NCBI RefSeq assembly: GCF_023516595.1
Contig: NZ_JAMGBG010000027.1
Location: forward strand, 62,001-126,000
Source: Streptomyces neyagawaensis
GTDB lineage: Bacteria > Actinomycetota > Actinomycetes > Streptomycetales > Streptomycetaceae
DNA length: 64,000 nucleotides
Reading direction: 5' to 3'
The notes under the pieces are model-generated. The model ran no database searches, was not told the DNA's origin, and saw nothing but the letters and a program-made list of their open reading frames with translations. Made by a program: the position numbers and the translations under genes. Position 1 is the first letter of the stretch; each line of letters opens with the position of its first letter. Below are positions 33,473 through 41,661 of the stretch, one piece after another.

Positions 33473-35431
33473 GTGCGGAAGGCGCGGGACAGGGTGAAGC
33501 CGGAGACGTCGGAGTCGGAGCAGCTGCTGTTCGGGGGGCCGCTGCGCTACGACATGGGCTGGTCGCAGCACGCGGACGCGTTCCTGGAGCTGAACTTCCG
33601 CGGGATGGTGCGCCGGCTGCCGTCGCTGCTGGCGTCGAGTTTCCGCCTGGCCTGGCGCGCGGACCGACGCGCCGCCCGTACCGTGCTGGCCGCCGAGACC
33701 GGCCGCGGCCTCGCCCAGGCGGTGAGCCTCCTCGCGGTGAACACGATCCTCGCCCGGCTGATGGCGGACGGCACGGTCGAGGAGCGGTTACGGGGAGCCG
33801 CTCCCGCTCTGATCACCATCGCCGCCGTGACCCTCGTGGCCACCCTGCTGCGGGCCGCCTCGACGTATGCCACGGGCCGTCTGGAACCCAAGGTGGAGCG
33901 GGTCGCGACGGAGCTGTACCTGGAGCGGGCGGCGGCCGTGGAGCTGTCGGCCATCGAGGACGACGGCTTCCACAAACTGCTGGACACCGCCAAGTACGGC
34001 GCCCAGTCGGCCCGCCGCATGATCAGCTACTCCGCGCGCGTGGTGAACGCGCTGATCTCCCTGATCGCCGCGGCCGGTGTGCTGACCGTGCTGCATCCCG
34101 CCCTGCTGCCGCTGCTCGTGACGATGACACTGCCGAGCGCGTGGAGCGCCCTGACGATCGCCCGCCGCCGCTACGCGTCGTTCCACGCCTGGGTGCAGCA
34201 CGCGCGCGCGGGCTATCTGATCGGCTCCCTGCTGATCGAGCCGGAGGCCGCCCCGGAGATCCGGGTGCACGGCGTGGGCCCGTTCCTGCTGCGTCACTTC
34301 CGTTCCATGTCGGAGACCGCGGAGGCCGAGCAGGCGCGCCTGGCCCGGCTGGCGGCCCGCACGGGGCTCTACGCGGCCGTGTGGACCGGGCTGGCCACCG
34401 TGGCGACGTACGCGACGCTGGGCGGTCTGCTGCTCGGCGGGATGATGGCGCTGTCCGTGGCCGGTACGGCGGTCATCGCGATCCGCACCGGTTCCGCCAG
34501 CCTCGACACGCTCGTCCTTGAGGTGAACTCCCTGCACGAGGAAGCCCTCTTCGTCGGCGACATGGAACGCCTGTACGTCGAGGCCGCCAAGCGCGCGATC
34601 CCGGTGGGGGGCGACCCGCTGCCCGAGGACCCGCACGAGATCCGCGTGGAGAACGTGACGTTCACCTATCCCGGGAAGTCCACCCGGCCCGCGCTCGACG
34701 ACGTGACGCTGACCGTGCCGCTCGGCAAGATCGTGGCGCTCGTCGGCGAGAACGGCTCGGGCAAGACGACGCTGGTCAAGCTGCTGGCCGGGCTGTACAC
34801 CCCGGACCGGGGCAAGATCCTGTGGGACGGTGTGGACGCGGCGGCCGCCGACCGGCACCAGCTCGCCGAGCGCATCGCCATGGTCGCGCAGGACTTCAAG
34901 CGATGGCCGTTCACCGCCCGCGTCAACATGGCGATCGGCCGTCCCTCCGCACCGCTCACCGAGGAACGGCTCGCCGCGTCGGTCGCCGAGGCGGGGGCGC
35001 AGGACGTGGTGGGGGACCTCCCCCGCGGCCTCGACACCCTGCTGGCGCGCGGGTTCAGCGGCGGGCACGAGCTGTCGGGCGGCCAGTGGCAGCGCCTGGG
35101 GATCGCGCGGGCCGCGTACCGGCGCGGGCGCATCCTCATCGTGGACGAACCGACCGCCGCCCTGGACGCGCGGGCCGAGCTGGAGGTCTTCGAGAAGATC
35201 CGCGCCCTGGCCGGAACCGGGCAGACCGTCGTCCTCATCACGCACCGGCTGGCTTCGGTGCGCCACGCCGACCTGGTGCACGTCCTCGACCAAGGCCGAC
35301 TCGTGGAGTCCGGCACCCCTCAGGAGCTGCTGGCCAGGGGCGGGGTGTACGCGGAGCTGTACGCCCTCCAGGCGGAGCAGTTCGCGGTCGAGGTCCCGAC
35401 GGCAAAGGTGCCCGCTCCGAAGGCGGGGTGA
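33473..35431 (+). CDS. ABC transporter, fused permease-ATPase (exporter type)
   Basis: A half-transporter of 652 residues: a six-TM ABC exporter domain (about 60-340) followed by a nucleotide-binding domain. The latter has Walker A GENGSGKTT, the signature LSGGQWQRLGIARA, Walker B RILIVDEPTAALD and the switch His in ITHRLASVRHAD. It probably works as a homodimer exporting a lipid, peptide or drug; the substrate is unknown. It is a single-gene unit just downstream of the 20-bp repeat array. The start is GTG 33473 or 33494, and a GGGAGG precedes the first. Confidence 0.92.
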   Translation: MRKARDRVKPETSESEQLLFGGPLRYDMGWSQHADAFLELNFRGMVRRLPSLLASSFRLAWRADRRAARTVLAAETGRGLAQAVSLLAVNTILARLMADGTVEERLRGAAPALITIAAVTLVATLLRAASTYATGRLEPKVERVATELYLERAAAVELSAIEDDGFHKLLDTAKYGAQSARRMISYSARVVNALISLIAAAGVLTVLHPALLPLLVTMTLPSAWSALTIARRRYASFHAWVQHARAGYLIGSLLIEPEAAPEIRVHGVGPFLLRHFRSMSETAEAEQARLARLAARTGLYAAVWTGLATVATYATLGGLLLGGMMALSVAGTAVIAIRTGSASLDTLVLEVNSLHEEALFVGDMERLYVEAAKRAIPVGGDPLPEDPHEIRVENVTFTYPGKSTRPALDDVTLTVPLGKIVALVGENGSGKTTLVKLLAGLYTPDRGKILWDGVDAAAADRHQLAERIAMVAQDFKRWPFTARVNMAIGRPSAPLTEERLAASVAEAGAQDVVGDLPRGLDTLLARGFSGGHELSGGQWQRLGIARAAYRRGRILIVDEPTAALDARAELEVFEKIRALAGTGQTVVLITHRLASVRHADLVHVLDQGRLVESGTPQELLARGGVYAELYALQAEQFAVEVPTAKVPAPKAG

Positions 35432-35488
35432 CGCAGGCGGTGCGACTCGGGCAGTACGACGCAGGCCTGACGACCCAGGCGGTACGAC

Positions 35489-35674
35489 TCAGGCGGGGGC
35501 GGCCGCGGCGGTGCCGGCGCCGCGCACGATGACCAGGAACATGTCCGTCGCTATGTCCATCACGACTTCCGCCTGCTGCCCTTCCTCGCGGGCAGCGTGC
35601 GCCAACTCCTCCGCCGGCCACGAGCCTCGCGGCCCACCGGCGGGAAAGCGTCCCAGCACCGTTCGCACGTCCAC
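35489..35674 (-). CDS. Small conserved-looking hypothetical protein (61 aa)
   Basis: A short gene with an excellent ribosome site: GGAGGT five bases before GTG 35674. The product has a compact alpha/beta pattern (WPAEELAHAAREEGQQAEVVMDIATDMFLVIV) without TM segments or Cys, ending in an Ala-rich tail. I do not recognise the family. It converges on the ABC exporter, and between the two stops lie imperfect direct repeats of a CAGGCGGT-GCGACTC-type word. The reading frame looks genuine because coding bias, start site and hydrophobic periodicity agree. Confidence 0.65.
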   Translation of the reverse strand: MDVRTVLGRFPAGGPRGSWPAEELAHAAREEGQQAEVVMDIATDMFLVIVRGAGTAAAAPA

Positions 35675-36002
35675 CTTGCACCTCCGTTTAGCGCTGTCCT
35701 CGTAGAGTTAAACGCCAACCATGGCCTGAACGACTCTTCCAGTGACGCTACTGAGACGTAGTTGACACGCGGTCAACGCCGGAGCGAGAGATACCTCGCA
35801 AAAACCACACGTTCCGGTGACTTTCCGTGGCATCTCCCGTACGCGTCGTGACGGCGGCTCCTCTCACCGTGCGCGGGCGGCGGTTCACTCATGGTCAACG
35901 CGTACGTCGGGTAACCGGAACCGGCCCACCTCATGCGGCCTTTCCGGTCGCTTCGTGCGGGAGTGCGGCGTGCGGGCATGCGGCGTCCGGGCATGCGGGC
36001 GC
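35675..36002. other. Intergenic region, no gene seen
   Basis: Lies between two minus-strand genes. The first part, near 35690-35770, is relatively AT-rich and probably carries the promoter of the small protein. Near 35965-36005 short direct repeats (GCGGCGTGCGGGCAT-like) lead up to the amidohydrolase stop. No convincing frame, hairpin or RNA gene was seen. Confidence 0.4.
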
Positions 36003-37409
36003 TCACGCCGGAGGAGCGTCGTAGTCCTGGATACGTCCGCCGTGGCTGCGGTCGGTGAGGGCGGTCAGCCGGTCCTCCAGTTCACGCACGGTCGCCGCCA
36101 CGTCCACGGTGAGCAGTTCGCCGTCCCGCATCAGGACGCGGCCGTCGACGACGGTGGTGCGGACGTCGGCGGAGCGGGCGCTGTGCACGAGGGTGGCGGC
36201 GAGGTCGTGCACGGGCTGGGTGTGCGGGCCCGTGAGATCGACGAGGACGATGTCGGCGCGCCGGCCGGGCGCCAGGCTGCCGATCCGCTCCCCGAGCCCG
36301 ACGGCCCGCGCGCTCTGCAGCGTGGCGTGGTGCAGCGCCTGCCGGGCGGTCAGCCAGCGAGGATCGCCCTCCGTCGACTTCTGCACGAGCGCGGTGAGCG
36401 CCATGGACTCCCACACGTCGAGGGAGTTGTTGGAGGCGGCACCGTCCGTGGCGAGCCCGACGGGGACGCCGATGCGCCGCAGCTCCCGCACCGGTGTGGT
36501 GGGCCAGGCGAACTTGAGGTAGCCGCGGGGCGCCGTCGCGACGGCCACCGGCCCGGTCGCCCGCTCCAGCACCGGCAGGTCCCGCGCGACGATGCCGGTG
36601 CCGTGCGCGATCAGTACGCCCGCTTCGACGCCGAGGAGCCCGGTGCGCTCCAGGACCTCGATGGGGGTGACGCCGTGCCGGGCGAGGCTGTTGTCGGTCT
36701 GGTCGCGGCTCTCGGCGGCGTGCAGATGGACCGGGAGGCCGTGCGCGCGGGCCAGTTCGGCGGTGGCGGCGAGGTCGGCTTCGTCGACGGTGTAGGGGGC
36801 GTGCGGGGCGAGTGTGGTGGTGATACGACCATCGGCCGCGTCCCGGTGCCGTAGCGCGAACTCCAGCGACCGTTCCCGCCCTTCGACGCCGAGCGAGGAG
36901 AAGAACGCCTCCCCCAGATGGGCGCGCAGACCGGTCTCGGCGACGACACCGGCGACCGTGTCCATCGAGAAGTAGTGGTCGGCGAAGCAGGTCACGCCGC
37001 CCCGGATCATCTCCGCGCAGGCCAGCCGCGCCCCCAACTCCACGTCCTTGGCCGTCAGATTGGACTCGACGGGCCAGATGACGTCGTTGAACCACTCCTC
37101 GGCCGGCATGTCCTCGGCGATGCCGCGCAGCGCGACCATCGGTGTGTGGGTATGACAGTTGATCAGCCCGGGCATCGCGACCTGGCCCCGGGCGTCGATG
37201 CGTTCGGCCGTGGCGACGACGGCCGTCTCGGACTGCGGCCCGATGCTCTCGATCACCCCGTCCCGCACGACGATCGCGGCGTCCTCGACGAAGGCGATGC
37301 CCTCGTGCTCGTCGTGGACGAGGGCGGTGCAGCCGGTGATGACGAGATCGGCGGGCGAGGAGGACAGTGAGGGAGGGGGCGTGGGTGACGGGGGCGGAGG
37401 CGGCGTCAT
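36003..37409 (-). CDS. Amidohydrolase, deaminase type (8-oxoguanine/SAH/triazine deaminase-like)
   Basis: A metal-dependent deaminase of the amidohydrolase superfamily (468 residues). The first metal ligands are in GLINCHTHTPMVALRG, the substrate His region in LPVHLHAAESRDQ, and the final metal Asp in GLATDGAASNNSLD. A C-terminal beta-domain holds GRRADIVLVDL. These match the SAH/MTA/8-oxoguanine/TrzN-AtzB group acting on aromatic C-NH2 or similar groups. The likely substrate is a purine-like base, but this is not readable. The N-terminus is a Pro/Ser-rich stretch. FUSC lies 65 bases upstream on the same strand. Confidence 0.92.
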   Translation of the reverse strand: MTPPPPPSPTPPPSLSSSPADLVITGCTALVHDEHEGIAFVEDAAIVVRDGVIESIGPQSETAVVATAERIDARGQVAMPGLINCHTHTPMVALRGIAEDMPAEEWFNDVIWPVESNLTAKDVELGARLACAEMIRGGVTCFADHYFSMDTVAGVVAETGLRAHLGEAFFSSLGVEGRERSLEFALRHRDAADGRITTTLAPHAPYTVDEADLAATAELARAHGLPVHLHAAESRDQTDNSLARHGVTPIEVLERTGLLGVEAGVLIAHGTGIVARDLPVLERATGPVAVATAPRGYLKFAWPTTPVRELRRIGVPVGLATDGAASNNSLDVWESMALTALVQKSTEGDPRWLTARQALHHATLQSARAVGLGERIGSLAPGRRADIVLVDLTGPHTQPVHDLAATLVHSARSADVRTTVVDGRVLMRDGELLTVDVAATVRELEDRLTALTDRSHGGRIQDYDAPPA

Positions 37410-37474
37410 GCGGTCACGGTACGACGGGGGCGGGCCCGGAAGCGGCGGTATCCGGGCGGGTGGGGAGCACCGGC

Positions 37475-39649
37475 TCAGGCCGTGAGCCGAGGCCGCCCTG
37501 CGCCCCTGCGCCCTTCCGCTCCACCGGCCCGAGTCCCACCTGCGCCGCCTGCCCCACGCGACGCACCCGACACACCCGACGTACCGGACGCACCTGCCCC
37601 ACCCGGCGTTTCCCGCATGTCCAGCGCGTCGGGCCCGTCCGGCCCGTCCGGCACTTCCGGGAGGCTGATGCCGGTGTGCCGCTGATGGCGGGCGAGCTGG
37701 TCGAGGAGGGCGGTGAGCTGCTCGGTGTGGTGACGGCCGAGTCCTCCGGTGTCGTCGAGGTGGACCGCGCAGGCGGTGGTGGTGTCGACGAGCTGTTCGA
37801 GGACGGCGGCGATCTCGTCGGTGCCCTCGCTGTGCCGGGCGAGGGCGGGGTGTTCGGCTCCGGCGAGGGCGATCGCCGTTCGTGCCCGGGCGAGGGTGCG
37901 GTAGGCCTCGCGGCGCAGGGTCCAGCGGGCGGCGCGGTCGTCGGACTCCAGCACATGGGCGAGATAGAGGTGGGCGGCCGCGGCCGCTTCGTCGAGGCGG
38001 GCGCGGACGCCTCCGCCGCGCTGGCCCTTCGGTATCGGCAGATGGCCGACGATCAGGACGATGGCGCAGGCCAGCAGCGTCTCGCCGATCCGGCTCCAGG
38101 AGGCCTGGGGTTCGCCGCCGACCATGACGAGGGCGAGGACGAGAACGGTGACGACGGCGGTCTGGGCGGCGAAGTGCCGTGTGGCGACGGGGATGAGCGC
38201 GCCGCTGACCGCGACGAGGACGACGAGGCCCTCCGGCCGGGGCAGTACGGCGGCGCAGCCGGCGAACAGCACGGCGCCCAACACGGTTCCCGCGGCCCGG
38301 CACAGCACACGCGACACGAGCGGCCCGAGGTCGGGCTTGACCAGGAACACGGCGGTCGCCGGCAGCCAGTACCAGTGCTCGTGGTGCAGTGCCTGCGCCA
38401 CGGCGGCGCTGGCGCCGAAGGAGAGGGCGACGCGGAGGCCGTACTCGCGGCCGCCGGTCCCGAGCGCGAGGCGGAGGAGCGATCCGACGGTACGGCGCCG
38501 GGTGGGGAGGGTGCGCGCGTCGCCCCGGTCGAAGGCCTCGGCGGCGTGCAGGAGCGCGTCGTCGAGGGCGCGCAGCGCGGGCGCTGAGCGGGCGGGCGCG
38601 GGCAGCGGCCCGGTGGCGGTGTTGCCGCGTACGGCCTCGGCGAGCCGCCGGGGTCCCGCGGAGGCCCGGCCGTCGATGTGGTCGCCGGTCCAGGCCAGCG
38701 CGGTCGCGGCCTCTGCGAGCGGCAGGGCTGCCGTGTACTGGGCGTGCAGCCGCCGTTCGGTCGACGAGCTGGCGTACCGCCGCAGTCGGGGTCCGGTGAG
38801 CGCGTCCTGGGCGTGGTCGAGAGCGGCGGTGAGCGCGGCGCGGCGGGCGGTCGCGTCCGGGGTGCCGACGGCGTCGAGCAGCGCGGCGATGGCGTCGTAG
38901 ACGGCGGCCACGGCGTCCCGTTCCCCGTCGAACCGGTAGTCGCCGCCGGTCAGTGCGCTGGGGGTGGGCAGCACGAGGCGCAGGGCGAGCAGCCATCCGG
39001 CCCCGGCGAGATAGCCGAGCGCCCGCTCCCACCCCGGCTCCGGCAACGGCATGCCGGCCCCGATGGCGGTGGCCACGAGCAGTTGGGTGCCGGCGCCGGA
39101 GGCGACGGGTCCGACGGCGCTCATGCCGCCGGCGAGCAGTCCGAGCGAGGTGAGCAGCAGGGTGAGGGCCACGGCGCCGGCGTACTGTCCGGGGCCGCCG
39201 GGGGCGTGGCGGTCCGCGTAGGCGGAGGCGTACTGCCCGGCATACGTGCCGATGAGCAGTCCCAGGGCACCGGCGAGGGCGGGCACGCCGAGGCGCTGTA
39301 CCGAGACCCGGCGGCTGCCGGGCCGGTCGTTGATCCCGGCGAGCATGGCGCCGAGTGCGGCGACGACGCCGAGGGAGGGGTGTCCGGCGAGCAGGGCGAG
39401 GGTGAGCAGCGGTCCTCCGGCGAGCGCTCCGCGCACCACCGCGTTCCAGGGCACCGGCCCCCTTTGCGCACGCAGGGCATGAGCGAGCCAGGGCGGCAGG
39501 GCGGTGCGGAGTGCGGGGCGGGACACGGGGCTCCTGTCGTCGGGGGAGGCGGAGGTGTGCCTTCGGGCGACGGCGGCCGGGGCGCGGGTGGGGCGTGGTA
39601 CCGGTGAGGGCCGATCGACGGGGTGGTGCCGTTCGGCCGTGGTGTCCAC
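37475..39649 (-). CDS. FUSC/aromatic-acid-exporter-like membrane protein
   Basis: A large (724 residue) membrane protein with two hydrophobic blocks (about 70-225 and 400-530), each of about six TM segments, separated by a helical cytoplasmic region. The second block (EYGLRVALSFGASAAVAQAL, HHEHWYWLPATAVFLVKPD) is the fusaric-acid-resistance (FUSC) type signature. A cytoplasmic helical domain follows, then a Gly/Ala/Ser-rich C-terminal tail. It is probably an efflux component for aromatic acids or toxic compounds. GTG 39649 is the likely start; a weak ribosome site precedes it. It may be co-transcribed with the amidohydrolase. Confidence 0.88.
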   Translation of the reverse strand: MDTTAERHHPVDRPSPVPRPTRAPAAVARRHTSASPDDRSPVSRPALRTALPPWLAHALRAQRGPVPWNAVVRGALAGGPLLTLALLAGHPSLGVVAALGAMLAGINDRPGSRRVSVQRLGVPALAGALGLLIGTYAGQYASAYADRHAPGGPGQYAGAVALTLLLTSLGLLAGGMSAVGPVASGAGTQLLVATAIGAGMPLPEPGWERALGYLAGAGWLLALRLVLPTPSALTGGDYRFDGERDAVAAVYDAIAALLDAVGTPDATARRAALTAALDHAQDALTGPRLRRYASSSTERRLHAQYTAALPLAEAATALAWTGDHIDGRASAGPRRLAEAVRGNTATGPLPAPARSAPALRALDDALLHAAEAFDRGDARTLPTRRRTVGSLLRLALGTGGREYGLRVALSFGASAAVAQALHHEHWYWLPATAVFLVKPDLGPLVSRVLCRAAGTVLGAVLFAGCAAVLPRPEGLVVLVAVSGALIPVATRHFAAQTAVVTVLVLALVMVGGEPQASWSRIGETLLACAIVLIVGHLPIPKGQRGGGVRARLDEAAAAAHLYLAHVLESDDRAARWTLRREAYRTLARARTAIALAGAEHPALARHSEGTDEIAAVLEQLVDTTTACAVHLDDTGGLGRHHTEQLTALLDQLARHQRHTGISLPEVPDGPDGPDALDMRETPGGAGASGTSGVSGASRGAGGAGGTRAGGAEGRRGAGRPRLTA

Positions 39650-39839
39650 GGTAGGTCCCGGATCAGGAGGTTGTGGAACGCTGGTATTACCGCGATGTGA
39701 CGATACTTGGAAAGGCCATGTTCTTTATGAACGCAATTGCTGCGTGAACTCGCGCGGCCCGTGCACGGATCCACGCCGAATACCTTCGGCAACCGGTGGG
39801 AACTTCCGGGAACGTGCGGGAACCTTCGGGAAAGGAAGC

Positions 39840-39870
39840 GGGCCCGGGGGCGTAGCCGGCCCCCGGGCCC
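39840..39870. terminator. Strong hairpin downstream of the tRNA-like RNA
   Basis: A perfect 11-bp stem (GGGCCCGGGGG at 39840-39850 and its complement at 39860-39870) with a 9-base loop. On the minus strand it is followed by a pyrimidine-rich GCTTCCTTTCCC. It lies ~40 bases beyond the 3' end of the tRNA-like fold and is the natural terminator for it. Confidence 0.8.
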
Positions 39871-39908
39871 TGTGATGCCGCCCATTCGGCACGCCGCTAC
39901 GGTTGAGA

Positions 39909-40012
39909 ACCCAGGTCAGTCGTCATGTCGTCGCGTCCTGCCTTTGGACCACCGCACATCGAGCTGTGCGGGCCGGACTTGAACCGGCATTTCGACGTCC
40001 CGGGGCCTGGGT
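39909..40012 (-). ncRNA. Circularly permuted tRNA-like RNA (Y-RNA-like module)
   Basis: Reading the minus strand 5' to 3', a 7-bp outer helix (ACCCAGG at 40012-40006 with CCTGGGT at 39915-39909) encloses a full tRNA body in permuted order. First comes the anticodon-stem 3' strand CGTCG (39997-39993), then a 4-base variable loop. The T arm follows as GCCGG-TTCAAGT-CCGGC (39988-39972), then acceptor 3' strand CCGCACA, a closing loop GCTCGA and acceptor 5' strand TGTGCGG. Last come T8-G9, the D arm GTCC-AAAGGCA-GGAC (39949-39935), G26 and the anticodon-stem 5' strand CGACG (39933-39929). Every helix (7, 4, 5, 5 bp) is perfect. Invariant tRNA positions (U8, A14, G18, G19, A21, U54, U55, C56, A58) are all present, and A15/U48 could make the Levitt pair. 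There is no anticodon loop; the anticodon stem opens into an 8/13-base internal loop. It resembles the tRNA-like module of bacterial Y RNAs. The exact transcript ends are unknown. Confidence 0.82.
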
Positions 40013-40154
40013 CCGGTCGTTGCGACGATCGGCGGCGAATACTGAGTCTGGAGCAATAGTCTGAGATTGAACGCGGCCCGTCCCTGAAATCCTCGGCGGG
40101 TACGGTCCGCTCCGTCACGACAAGCCTCAGCTTCAGCTTTGCGCTCCTCGCGCA

Positions 40155-40178
40155 CCCCGCCCGAAACATCGGGCGGGG
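40155..40178. terminator. Hairpin after the unknown-function gene
   Basis: A perfect 10-bp stem with a tetraloop (CCCCGCCCGA at 40155-40164, complement at 40169-40178) lies 12 bases past the stop of the 243-residue gene. It is either the terminator of that gene or a processing/attenuation signal between it and the tRNA-like RNA. Confidence 0.7.
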
Positions 40179-40189
40179 AGTCTGTGAGG

Positions 40190-40921
40190 CTACCCGAACA
40201 GGTAGCCGAACACCGCGTCACCGACCCGCTGGTCGACGACGTCCACGCCGTTCGCCTCCTCGCGCGCGAACTTCACGGCCTGCTGCAACTTCTCGACGCG
40301 GTCGAGGATCTCCCGGACCCGGCGGGCGGGCAGCGCACCGGAGAACTTCACGGTGGTCCAGTACCCGACGGGTATGTCCTCGTAGTACACCTCGACCTGT
40401 GCGGGGTGCTTGTCGGTCGCCTCCGCCTTCACGTGGTTGCGGGGCACCTTCTTGGTCCGCACCGTCCGCACCGGCTCGGTCTTCCAGGCGTCGGTGGAGG
40501 GGTCCTGCACCCACGCCTCGGAGGCGTCGAGCACGGGCAGCTTCCGCACGAGCGCGTTGATCTCGCCGAGCTGCTTCTCGAGGAAGAGCAGGTAGGCCAC
40601 CGGCACCTCGGCGACGAGTACCCGCCCGTCGACCGTCACGTCCGCCCGTGCCGTGCAGTTGGCCCAGTCCTTCGTGGCGGTCACATCGAACAGCCGCGTG
40701 AGGATCCCCGCCGTCTCCCGCAGCACGTCCTCCGCCCGCACCTGCACCCGGGTCGACTCGGGCGGCAACTGCTCGCCCTCCTCGTCCTTCGGCTGATACG
40801 TACGCGCGATTCCGGCCAGCAGGGCAGGCTTCTGGAGCCCATGATGAGCGGCCGTCAGGTCCTGCTGTGACTTGGCCTTGACGCCCTTCTCCACTGCGAT
40901 GATCTGATTGAGTTTCGCCAC
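40190..40921 (-). CDS. Conserved protein of unknown function next to the tRNA-like RNA (possibly the DUF7873 family)
   Basis: A soluble, highly charged 243-residue protein starting VAKLNQIIAVEKGVK. It contains distinctive stretches: QQDLTAAHHGLQKPALLAGI, RTYQPKDEEGEQLPPEST, VTATKDWANCTARADVTVDG, VPVAYLLFLEKQLGEI and RTVRTKKVPRNHVKAEATDK. The end is also distinctive (VGDAVFGYLFG). It has no TM segment, signal peptide or known catalytic motif. I have seen similar sequences described only as hypothetical in Streptomyces and, I believe, actinophages; the DUF number is from memory. The GTG has no Shine-Dalgarno but a TACCTT -10-like hexamer ends six bases upstream, suggesting a leaderless mRNA. 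The tRNA-like RNA lies ~180 bases downstream on the same strand. Confidence 0.8.
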   Translation of the reverse strand: MAKLNQIIAVEKGVKAKSQQDLTAAHHGLQKPALLAGIARTYQPKDEEGEQLPPESTRVQVRAEDVLRETAGILTRLFDVTATKDWANCTARADVTVDGRVLVAEVPVAYLLFLEKQLGEINALVRKLPVLDASEAWVQDPSTDAWKTEPVRTVRTKKVPRNHVKAEATDKHPAQVEVYYEDIPVGYWTTVKFSGALPARRVREILDRVEKLQQAVKFAREEANGVDVVDQRVGDAVFGYLFG

Positions 40922-40995
40922 GCCTGGAAGGTAGCAGCCGGGTACGGGCTTCTTCGAAGGGATATTCCTCCCGGAGGGATACGCCCTCTTCTGCG

Positions 40996-41379
40996 TCACG
41001 CCTCCCAGAGGTTGCGGTGACGGTGGCGGGTCGGGGGATGGTCGAGGGTTTCGGCCACGGTGACGAGGTCGCCGGGCCGGGCTGCGCGCAGGTGGTTGCG
41101 TGCCGTGGTGCGGAAGGTGCGCAGGGCGGCGCGGGCCCGGGATTCGTAGGGGTTCCAGAAGCATTGGTTCACGGCCCGGGCGTACCGGTAGGACGTGAAC
41201 GCACGGACGACTCGGGTCGGCCGGGGGCGGCGGCCCTCCCAGTGCGCGCGGCTCAGTTCGGCCCCGCAGTAGCGGAGCCCGGTGAGGGTGTGCGCGGTCC
41301 AGGGGGCCGGCAGTCCGGCCGCCCAGTACGCCGGGATGTCCCGGTGCCGGCTGCGGATGTGGTGCACGGTGCGTGACAT
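40996..41379 (-). CDS. Arg-rich hypothetical protein
   Basis: A 127-residue basic protein (many Arg/His, pI clearly high), beginning MSRTVHHIRSRHRDIPAYW. ATG 41379 has GGAGGT five bases upstream. It carries AYWAAGLPAPWTAHTLTGLRY and a C-terminal HPPTRHRHRNLWEA; I do not recognise a named domain. The charge suggests RNA or DNA contact. It precedes the unknown-function gene and the tRNA-like RNA on the same strand, 74 bases away, so it may belong to the same unit. It could equally be an independent gene because the next gene seems to have its own promoter. Confidence 0.7.
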   Translation of the reverse strand: MSRTVHHIRSRHRDIPAYWAAGLPAPWTAHTLTGLRYCGAELSRAHWEGRRPRPTRVVRAFTSYRYARAVNQCFWNPYESRARAALRTFRTTARNHLRAARPGDLVTVAETLDHPPTRHRHRNLWEA

Positions 41380-41661
41380 GGCTGACCTCCGGGGGCTCGC
41401 CGGAATCTCCGGCTCGGCCCGCTACACGTCAGCCGCCGTGAAGCGCCCCAGGGGCTTCGCGCGCATGCGTACAGACATGGACGGAGCATGGGCCGCCGGG
41501 CGCCGAGATGTCGAGCGATTATCGACGTGGGCTCAGCACACGGCGGCCGGTGAGGCGGCGCGATGTGGCGAACAGCCAGGAATTTCAGATGCGTTCGCGT
41601 GCCGTACTTCGCATCATCGACAGGTTGCCCCAGCACTCCCACCAGCGCACCGGAGCCCTTC

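Noticed and set aside
39950..40040. A conventional tRNA gene around the GGTTCAAGTCC T-loop
   Set aside because: In normal order no acceptor 5' strand or D arm lies upstream of the T arm. The D arm and acceptor partner lie downstream, so only the permuted arrangement works.
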